Source: VGDP01 sp040905845 (GTDB lineage Bacteria; Pseudomonadota; Alphaproteobacteria; SP197). Taken from it: a DNA stretch of 7,753 nucleotides. The translations under genes and the position numbers were made by a program. The stretch is from contig JBBDQV010000081.1 of NCBI GenBank assembly GCA_040905845.1, positions 1-7,753 on the forward strand, read 5' to 3'. Position 1 is the first letter of the stretch, and each line of letters begins with the position of its first letter. Below the pieces are notes generated by a model, which was not told the DNA's origin, did no database searches, and saw nothing but the letters and a program-made list of their open reading frames with translations. Positions 1-4,724 of the stretch are shown here, in pieces.

Positions 1-82
1 CACCCTCGCCGGCACGCCACTGCCAGCCCCGGCATCATAGGGGGTGAGCAATTACTCGCGCCTAGGTTCGAATTCTTCAGTG
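1..82. other. Left-edge stretch without a supported gene
   Basis: Nothing here can be called with confidence. On the plus strand one frame is open from base 2 to a TAG at 38-40 and would read TLAGTPLPAPAS before the stop. That could be the last dozen residues of a gene lying mostly outside the window, but twelve open codons in GC-rich DNA are expected by chance. No promoter, RNA or terminator is evident before the palindromic repeat begins at 83. Confidence 0.3.
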
Positions 83-189
83 TGTCATCCCCGGGCGCCG
101 CGAGAGCGGCGAACCGGGGAACCAGGGCCGCACGTCCAGGCGGCTGGCTGGATGCCCGGTTCCGGCCTACGGCCGGCCCGGGCATGACA
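83..189. repeat. 107-bp intergenic palindromic repeat with two hairpins
   Basis: The ends are complementary: TGTCAT at 83-88 and ATGACA at 184-189. Inside are two hairpins. The left one pairs CCCCGG (89-94) with CCGGGG (114-119), and within it GCCGC (97-101) with GCGGC (106-110) around a GAGA loop. The right one pairs ATGCCCGG (152-159) with CCGGGCAT (178-185), and within it CCGGCC (162-167) with GGCCGG (171-176) around TAC. From general knowledge, short palindromic elements starting with GTCATCCCCGGG-like sequence and ending in CCCGGGCATGAC are scattered between genes in many alphaproteobacteria. It lies 37 bp past the stop codon of the enolase-superfamily gene, so it could also protect or end that transcript. 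No transposase is present, so any movement would depend on genes elsewhere. Confidence 0.8.
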
Positions 190-226
190 ACGATGGTATA
201 TGGGTCAAGAGATAAGCGCGCTGGTA

Positions 227-1396
227 TCAATCGACTCTCACCGCGTACTTGCGCACGATCTCCTCGTTGAGCGCGACGCCGAGGCCCGGCTCGGTCGGAA
301 GCGCGATGCGACCGTCCACGACCTTGGGCTCGGGCGCGACGAGTTCGCGCCTGAGCGGCGAATTGAACAGCTCGGGCGGGAAGTACTCGATGACCGGCGC
401 GTTCGCGGTGGCGAGCTGGAACTGGCGCGCCGCCGCCGCCGTGATCCCCGTGTGCCAGGCGAGCGTCACGACCTCTGCGCCGTGGTACTCGGCCAGATCG
501 GCGATGCGGCGCAGCTCGGTGAAACCGCCGGCGCGGCTGATGCCGGCCTGGATGACCGAGACGCAGCCGCGTTCGAGCCACTCCCGCACCTCCCAGCGGG
601 TCGCCGCGAACTCGGCGCCGCCGATGCGAACAGGGCTCTGGGCGGCGAGCTTGGCGTGGCCCGCCAGATCGTCGTGCTGCAATGGCGCCTCGGCGAAGAA
701 GATGTCGCAGTCGGCGATGCGGTCGATCACCCACTTGGCGTCGTGCCAGTTCCTCCAGCGGTAGCCGAAGTCGATCGGCAGCACGATGTCGTCGCCGACC
801 ATGCGGCGGCCTTCCTTGATCAGCTCGACCAGCTCGCGATCGGTCACGTGCTCGTAGAACAAGACCTCCATCTTGAGCACGCGGAACCCCATGGCGAGCG
901 CGGTCTCGAACTGCTTGCCGATGGCGTCCATGACCTGGCGCATCGTGCGGTCACCGACCAGCCCGGGGAAGATCGTCGCGTAGGGCGTGATCGCGTCGCG
1001 CCGCCGCCCACCGAGCAGCTTGTAGACTGGAACGCCGATCTGGCGCGCGGCGAGGTCGTGCAGCGCGATGTCGACCGCCGAGATGGCGTGAATGGCAATG
1101 CCGCGCCGGCCGGGGAACAGCGTCGTGTCGTACATGCGGTCCCACAGGTGGCCGGTTTCCAGCGGGTCCTGGCCGATCAGCAGATCGGGGATGTTGTGGC
1201 TCCACATGCTCGTGGTCGGCATCGTGAGGAACGCGCCGACCGCGTCGGACGAGGCATAGGCGTCGCCGAACCCGACGACGCCGTTTTCGTCGGTCAGGCG
1301 CACGACGATCGTTTCGTCGAAGCCCGAATCGAACCAGGTGCGATCGGCCGGCATGCGGATGGGCAGCACTTCGACCTTGGCGATGCGTGACCGCAC
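227..1396 (-). CDS. Enolase-superfamily protein (mandelate racemase/muconate lactonizing enzyme-like), probable dehydratase or racemase
   Basis: The 389-residue length is normal for this superfamily: an N-terminal capping domain, then a beta/alpha barrel that binds Mg2+ to stabilise an enolate from a carboxylate substrate. Residues 104-130 (AISAVDIALHD through KLLGG) are the typical end of the capping region. Likely metal ligands are D209 (PIDFGYRW), E236 (FAEAPL) and E262 (GGAEF). The catalytic positions look altered. The usual KxK reads K175-M-E177, the Asp usually found in a QPDxSRxGG motif is G285 (QAGISRAGG), and the strand-7 region reads LAWHTGIT with H315 where related enzymes often have WKTGI. 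The GTG start at 1396 is chosen because AGGAGG (1402-1407) lies 5 nt upstream. An in-frame ATG at 1456 would overlap the gene upstream and add 20 non-family-like residues. It follows the HD-domain gene by 32 bp, so the two are probably co-transcribed. Family assignment is firm. Substrate and exact reaction are unknown; a sugar-acid or hydroxy-acid dehydratase is one possibility. Confidence 0.9.
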   Translation of the reverse strand: MRSRIAKVEVLPIRMPADRTWFDSGFDETIVVRLTDENGVVGFGDAYASSDAVGAFLTMPTTSMWSHNIPDLLIGQDPLETGHLWDRMYDTTLFPGRRGIAIHAISAVDIALHDLAARQIGVPVYKLLGGRRRDAITPYATIFPGLVGDRTMRQVMDAIGKQFETALAMGFRVLKMEVLFYEHVTDRELVELIKEGRRMVGDDIVLPIDFGYRWRNWHDAKWVIDRIADCDIFFAEAPLQHDDLAGHAKLAAQSPVRIGGAEFAATRWEVREWLERGCVSVIQAGISRAGGFTELRRIADLAEYHGAEVVTLAWHTGITAAAARQFQLATANAPVIEYFPPELFNSPLRRELVAPEPKVVDGRIALPTEPGLGVALNEEIVRKYAVRVD

Positions 1397-1401
1397 GTCG
1401 G

Positions 1402-1407
1402 CCTCCT
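1402..1407 (-). promoter_or_regulatory. Ribosome binding site that fixes the GTG start of the enolase-superfamily gene
   Basis: On the minus strand this reads AGGAGG, a perfect Shine-Dalgarno core, followed by 5 nt (CCGAC) and the GTG at 1396. It decides the start against the in-frame ATG at 1456, which would lie inside the preceding coding region. Confidence 0.85.
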
Positions 1408-1428
1408 GCTCGGATGATCGGATCGCGG

Positions 1429-2019
1429 CTAGGCGACGCCCTTGACCTCGCGCCATTGGCTGCGCGGATTACGCGCGAACAGGCGCCGGACCATGGGTTC
1501 GAAGGTCGCGAGCGGCAGGGTGTCGTAGTCCGGGTCGAACGACGGGCAATCGTAGGCTTCGACGAAGTGCTTGGTCTTCGCGTAGGCCGGATGGCCGAGG
1601 AACTGCCGGTGCAGCATGCGGTCCATGCCGACGAAGTGGAAGAAGTAGTAGCCCGTGAAATGGACGTGGTGCTCGAGCAGCCAGTGGTTCTCGTCCGAGA
1701 CGTACGGCTTGAGGATGCCGGCGGCGATGTCGCAATGATTCTCGGGCGCGATCAGGTCACCCACGTCGTGGAGCAGCGCGACGACGATCAGCTCCTCGTC
1801 CGCGCCGTCGCGCAGTGCGCGCGTCGCCGACTGCAAGGAATGCTCGTAGCGATCGACCTGGAAGCCGAGCTTCGGGCCCTTGAGCCGGTTCAGCATGTCG
1901 AGCACGTCGTCGGCCAGGTGCCTGGCATAGTGGGCTTCGTGGTGGTGCACGATGACGTCCCAATCCGCCTGGGTGATGCCGTCCATGCTAGTGAAGCCGA
2001 CCGTGCCGAAGTCGTTCAT
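1429..2019 (-). CDS. HD-domain protein, possible PhnZ/TmpB-like diiron oxygenase
   Basis: A cytoplasmic protein of 196 residues, with no signal peptide or membrane segment. The HD signature is LLHDVGD (H84, D85). An upstream histidine sits in YEHSLQ (H60), exactly 24 residues before the HD pair. Further candidate ligands are H95 (ENHCDIAAGIL), H118 (EHHVHFTGYYF) and D162 (CPSFDPDYD). That series resembles PhnZ and TmpB, HD-fold mixed-valent diiron oxygenases that oxidise organophosphonates, more than ordinary HD phosphohydrolases, although the HD+3 residue is Asp88 rather than His. The ATG at 2019 is chosen because GGAG lies 7 nt upstream in the minus-strand reading and the family-like sequence begins here. 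The longer frame to 2130 adds a low-complexity Gly/Arg/Pro leader. It is the first gene of a probable two-gene unit with the enolase-superfamily gene. HD superfamily membership is firm; the oxygenase reading is inference, and a phosphohydrolase role remains open. Confidence 0.8.
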   Translation of the reverse strand: MNDFGTVGFTSMDGITQADWDVIVHHHEAHYARHLADDVLDMLNRLKGPKLGFQVDRYEHSLQSATRALRDGADEELIVVALLHDVGDLIAPENHCDIAAGILKPYVSDENHWLLEHHVHFTGYYFFHFVGMDRMLHRQFLGHPAYAKTKHFVEAYDCPSFDPDYDTLPLATFEPMVRRLFARNPRSQWREVKGVA

Positions 2020-2150
2020 GGGTTGTCTCCGTCCCGTGGCGCAAGCGCATGATAGCGCCCCCGGCGCGCCGTATACAGGGACGCGAGGTCCTTTCCCGCC
2101 GTCGCCGCCACCGCTAGAGTGCCGCTTCAACCTGGTTGGGGAGATGGGTC
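2020..2150. other. Divergent intergenic spacer, likely holding promoters both ways
   Basis: This 131-bp gap separates the leftward HD-domain unit from the rightward binding-protein/dehydrogenase unit, so promoters for both should lie here. The best-looking element is GCGC-ATGATA-GCGC at 2045-2058. Its centre reads TATCAT on the minus strand and could be a -10 box for the HD gene, with the flanking GCGC arms as a small operator-like repeat, but no good -35 is at proper spacing. On the plus strand TAGAGT at 2115-2120 is a weak -10 candidate. The ribosome binding sites at the two edges are clear: GGAG before 2019 on the minus strand and GGGGAG at 2138-2143 on the plus strand. The promoter calls themselves are speculative. 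Confidence 0.35.
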
Positions 2151-2644
2151 GTGCGTGGGATCGTCCTGGGTCGTCGTCGGCTACTGCGATCGTCGGCGCT
2201 GGGCGCCGCGGCGGTTTCGATGCCGCGCTGGGCCGGCGCGCAAGAGTCCTCGACGCTCCATATCCGCTCGATCGTCGATATCCAGACGCTCGACCCGGCG
2301 TTCACCTATTCGGTGCACGAGCACAACATCAACCGGGCCCAACTCCACAACTTGGTCACCTGGAAGAAGCACTTGTCATGGGATTGGGAGCTCGACGGCG
2401 CCACGTCGATCGAGCAGGTCGACCCGACCCACCTTACCTTCGCGCTGCGTGACGACATCGGTTGGACCAACGGCTTCGGCGCGATGAGTTCGTCAGGCGC
2501 ATGCAGGACCTGATGGAGACCTCGGGCGCCTACACGTTCCTGACCAACGGCCTGCAGCCGGCGCTGCATCGCGCCTGGCTCCAGCCGGTCATCCGTCCCG
2601 ACGGTCTCAGCATGTACCTGCCTGCGTTCAAGAAGGTCGCCTGA
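2151..2644 (+). pseudogene. Remnant of an ABC-transporter solute-binding protein (family 5, peptide/nickel type), internally deleted and frameshifted
   Basis: The N-terminal part starts at GTG 2151 with GGGGAG 7 nt upstream. It encodes an export signal with a twin-arginine-like run (GRRRLLRSSALGAAA), a probable cleavage after WAGA, and then typical family-5 binding-protein sequence (VDIQTLDPA, LRDDIGWTNGFG). Just after that, near 2475-2490, homology leaves this frame, and the frame stops at 2511-2513. The plus-strand frame containing bases 2480-2644 then reads RDEFVRRMQDLMETSGAYTF and on to LPAFKKVA, which is the usual C-terminus of the same family. About 170 family-like residues remain of a protein usually 500-540 long, so roughly 350 residues are absent, and the two parts are in different frames. 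An intact version would bind a small solute in the periplasm for an ABC importer. No permease or ATPase genes are nearby. Alternatives are true decay or a mis-joined assembly. Confidence 0.8.
2630..2636 (+). promoter_or_regulatory. Ribosome binding site of the dehydrogenase, inside the end of the binding-protein remnant
   Basis: AAGAAGG ends 9 nt before the GTG at 2646 and overlaps the codons for the last residues of the old binding protein. With the TGA at 2642-2644 and a single intervening base, this is the layout of translational coupling. It supports the GTG as the true start; no ATG is available close by in that frame. Confidence 0.55.
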
Positions 2645-2645
2645 G

Positions 2646-3461
2646 GTGGCGGGGCGCCTCGCGGGCAAGACGGCGCTTGTCACCGGCGGTAACTCGGGGA
2701 TCGGCCGGGGCATCGTCCATCGGTTCGTCGCCGAGGGCGCCCGCGTCGCGTTCTGTGGCCGCGACGAGGCGAAGGGCGCGGCGGTCATGGGTGAGATCGC
2801 GGCGGCGGACGCCGCGTTCTACCCCGTCGACCTTTCGCATGAGGATCGCGTCGCCGACCTCATCGCCAAGGTCGAGGCGCGCTTCGGCGGGCTCGATATC
2901 GTCGTCAACAACGCGGGCGTCGGCGGCCGTCGGGCGGGCATTCAGCCGTCCGACCCGCCGGGTGCCCGGTGGGCCAAGATGCGCGGCTCGAACACCGACG
3001 CGGCCTACTTCGTCGCGGCCTACGCCATGCCCATGCTCAAGCGCTCGGGCAAGGGCGCCATTGTCAACATCTCCTCGACCGCGACGCTGCACGGCAACTG
3101 GGGCACCTATTGCGTCGCCAAGGCGGCGATCGAGGGGCTCACACGCGCCCAGGCGGCGGAAGGCGCGCCGCACGGCATCCGCGCCAATTGCGTGAGCCCC
3201 GGCTGGATCGCGACGGAGCGGGACGCGAGCTTCCCTCCCGCGGGCAACAACAAGGGCCAGTGGGCGCTGCCGCCTTCTCTGTTCGGTCGGATGGGAACCA
3301 CGGCCGAGATCGCCGCCGCGGTCCTGTTCCTCGCCTCCGACGAGGCCTCGTTCGTGACCGGTCAGACGCTCATCGTCGACGGCGGCATGACGATGACCGA
3401 CTACACCTCTCTGCCCATCCTCGCCAAGCTGACGCCGATCCTGACCTCGGGCACGGTCTAG
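2646..3461 (+). CDS. Short-chain dehydrogenase/reductase (classical SDR)
   Basis: A 271-residue NAD(P)(H)-dependent oxidoreductase with a Rossmann fold, acting in the cytoplasm on a hydroxyl or keto group. Visible motifs in order are the nucleotide-binding TGGNSGIG (13-20), D62 in VDLSH, NNAG (88-91), the catalytic Ser in NISST (S143 or S144), Y155 and K159 in YCVAK, and NCVSPGWI (181-188). The C-terminus runs about 20 residues past the usual VDGG region (TLIVDGGMT). R39 after the second strand hints at NADP(H) preference, a weak inference. The GTG start follows the TGA of the binding-protein remnant by one base, so the two belonged to one operon. It probably handles an alcohol or ketone intermediate of the same catabolic set as the divergent enolase-superfamily and HD genes; the substrate is unknown. 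With the binding-protein frame now stopping 133 nt upstream, coupled translation may be weakened. Confidence 0.93.
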   Translation: MAGRLAGKTALVTGGNSGIGRGIVHRFVAEGARVAFCGRDEAKGAAVMGEIAAADAAFYPVDLSHEDRVADLIAKVEARFGGLDIVVNNAGVGGRRAGIQPSDPPGARWAKMRGSNTDAAYFVAAYAMPMLKRSGKGAIVNISSTATLHGNWGTYCVAKAAIEGLTRAQAAEGAPHGIRANCVSPGWIATERDASFPPAGNNKGQWALPPSLFGRMGTTAEIAAAVLFLASDEASFVTGQTLIVDGGMTMTDYTSLPILAKLTPILTSGTV

Positions 3462-3557
3462 GGCGCGCTTCGCTCGCGTGGAATCGCCGCCCCTCGTCCC
3501 GTGTCGAAGAGTTCCAGGCAGCTCAAAGTCGAGCCCTCGGTCGATCAGTCCTCTCGA
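3462..3557. other. Convergent intergenic gap
   Basis: This 96-bp gap lies between the ends of the dehydrogenase and the receiver-EAL gene, where a bidirectional terminator would be expected. I see only weak pairing (CGCG arms just after the dehydrogenase stop, and short TCGA/CGAG pairings near 3525-3545) and no T-run on either strand, so no intrinsic terminator is called. Confidence 0.5.
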
Positions 3558-4712
3558 TCATAGCGCACGGCTTCGAAACCGCATGAAGTCCGGGATTCCC
3601 TCCGGCGGCAGTGGCTTGCTGATGTGGTAGCCCTGGGCCATGTCACAGCCGCGCTCGATCAGGATGTCCAAAGCCTCCTGGGACTCGACGCCCTCGGCCA
3701 CGGCATGCATCTCCAGGCTGTGCGCCAGATTGATGACGGCCGTGGCGATGATGGCGCTGTCACGCGACCTTTGCATGTTCATGACGAACGACTTGTCGAT
3801 CTTCATTTCCGAGAACGGGAGCTTGCGGAGCTGGGCGAGCGACGAATAGCCCGTCCCGAAGTCGTCGATCGCGAGTTTGAAGCCCTTGATGCGAAACCGG
3901 GTCAGGATATCGAGCATGCGCAGGGGATCCTGGGCCGAGGCCGTTTCGGTCAGCTCCAAGGTGATGGACTCGGTGGGGACCGCGTGCTTGGCGCAAAGCG
4001 CCGTAAGCCGGTCCGGCAATCCCAGGTTGCCGAGCGTCTTGGCCGAGACGTTGACGGCGAGCTCGAGCTCGAGAGCGTCCCTGCGCCAAGCGCCGGCCTG
4101 GGCGATGCCGGAATCCACCACCCAGTCGGTCAAGTTGTTGATCGCGTTGCTGGACTCGGCGAGGCCGATGAACTTTTCTGGCGATAGCATGCCCAGTGAA
4201 CGATGCTGCCAACGTACCAGGGCCTCGACGCCGACGATCGACTTCGACTTCAGGTTCAGCTTCGGCTGGTAGTGCAGTACGAACTCCCCGGCGTTCACTC
4301 CGGCGATCAGCGCCTCGCCGTTGAGATCCTCGAACGGTTCCGGCAGCCGTGACAGGAGCTCCCTGAGCTCGTTGATCCGCAAGGGCTTGTTGATCACGCC
4401 GGCCATCTTCAGGCCGTACTCGACGCCGAGGTGATGGGCCGTTTCCAAGACCTTGGGCGCGACCCCGCTCGCCAAGAGGACCGGGCTCCCGAAGGCCGTG
4501 CCGGCGAGCTCGCGCAGCATCTCGATGCCGTCGAAGCTCGGCATGTGAAGGTCGAGCACGATGGCCGCGACCTTGTGTGTTCGGATTTCTTTCCTGAAGA
4601 CCGCCGGGTCGTCGGTCGCGACCGTCACGAAGCCGATGCTCTCCGCCGCGCGGGACACGACACGCCCGAAGGCGAGATCGTCATCCAGGACGACTAGTCT
4701 TTTCGGCGCCAT
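3558..4712 (-). CDS. Response regulator with receiver and EAL domains, predicted c-di-GMP phosphodiesterase
   Basis: A 384-residue soluble protein, close in length and layout to RocR of Pseudomonas aeruginosa. The receiver domain (about 5-120) has the acidic pocket D10-D12, phospho-acceptor D54 (IVLDLHMPSFDG), S82 at the switch position and K109 (NKPL). The EAL domain (about 130-375) keeps the catalytic set: E163 (EALVRW), N221 (VNVSAKTL), E253 and E256 (ELTE), D283-D284 in IDDFGTGYSSL (the dimerisation/loop-6 motif), K304 and D306 (MKIDKS), E340 (AEGVES) and Q360 (QGYHISKPLP). It should therefore hydrolyse c-di-GMP to pGpG, under control of receiver phosphorylation. It lacks a GGDEF domain and membrane segments. 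The ATG at 4712 is preferred over a GTG at 4727 because AGGAGG sits 6 nt before it. It directly follows the hybrid kinase, its probable phosphodonor. c-di-GMP hydrolysis is strongly supported; the process controlled (motility, biofilm or other) is not visible. Confidence 0.95.
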   Translation of the reverse strand: MAPKRLVVLDDDLAFGRVVSRAAESIGFVTVATDDPAVFRKEIRTHKVAAIVLDLHMPSFDGIEMLRELAGTAFGSPVLLASGVAPKVLETAHHLGVEYGLKMAGVINKPLRINELRELLSRLPEPFEDLNGEALIAGVNAGEFVLHYQPKLNLKSKSIVGVEALVRWQHRSLGMLSPEKFIGLAESSNAINNLTDWVVDSGIAQAGAWRRDALELELAVNVSAKTLGNLGLPDRLTALCAKHAVPTESITLELTETASAQDPLRMLDILTRFRIKGFKLAIDDFGTGYSSLAQLRKLPFSEMKIDKSFVMNMQRSRDSAIIATAVINLAHSLEMHAVAEGVESQEALDILIERGCDMAQGYHISKPLPPEGIPDFMRFRSRAL

Positions 4713-4718
4713 GTTCTT

Positions 4719-4724
4719 CCTCCT
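4719..4724 (-). promoter_or_regulatory. Ribosome binding site of the receiver-EAL gene, abutting the kinase stop codon
   Basis: The minus strand reads TGAGGAGGAAGAACATG. The A of the kinase TGA is the first A of AGGAGG, which is 6 nt from the ATG at 4712. This favours the ATG over the overlapping GTG at 4727 and indicates that the two genes share one message with closely linked translation. Confidence 0.85.

Noticed and set aside
82..270. Plus-strand open frame of 62 codons across the palindromic repeat
   Set aside because: It is mostly made of the repeat itself and runs into the convergent enolase-superfamily gene; no ribosome binding site and no plausible protein features.
200..1390. Long plus-strand open frame (396 codons) opposite the enolase-superfamily gene
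   Set aside because: It is an antisense shadow in GC-rich DNA. The translation is rich in Arg, Asp and His with no family motif, whereas the minus strand carries clear superfamily motifs and a perfect ribosome binding site.
3541..3560. Short direct repeat TCGATCA at 3541-3547 and 3554-3560
   Set aside because: Seven matching bases with no flanking structure or transposase are within chance; not an insertion footprint.
2969..3586. Plus-strand open frame of 205 codons overlapping the dehydrogenase
   Set aside because: It is an out-of-frame shadow rich in Arg, Gly and His; the correct frame has all SDR motifs.
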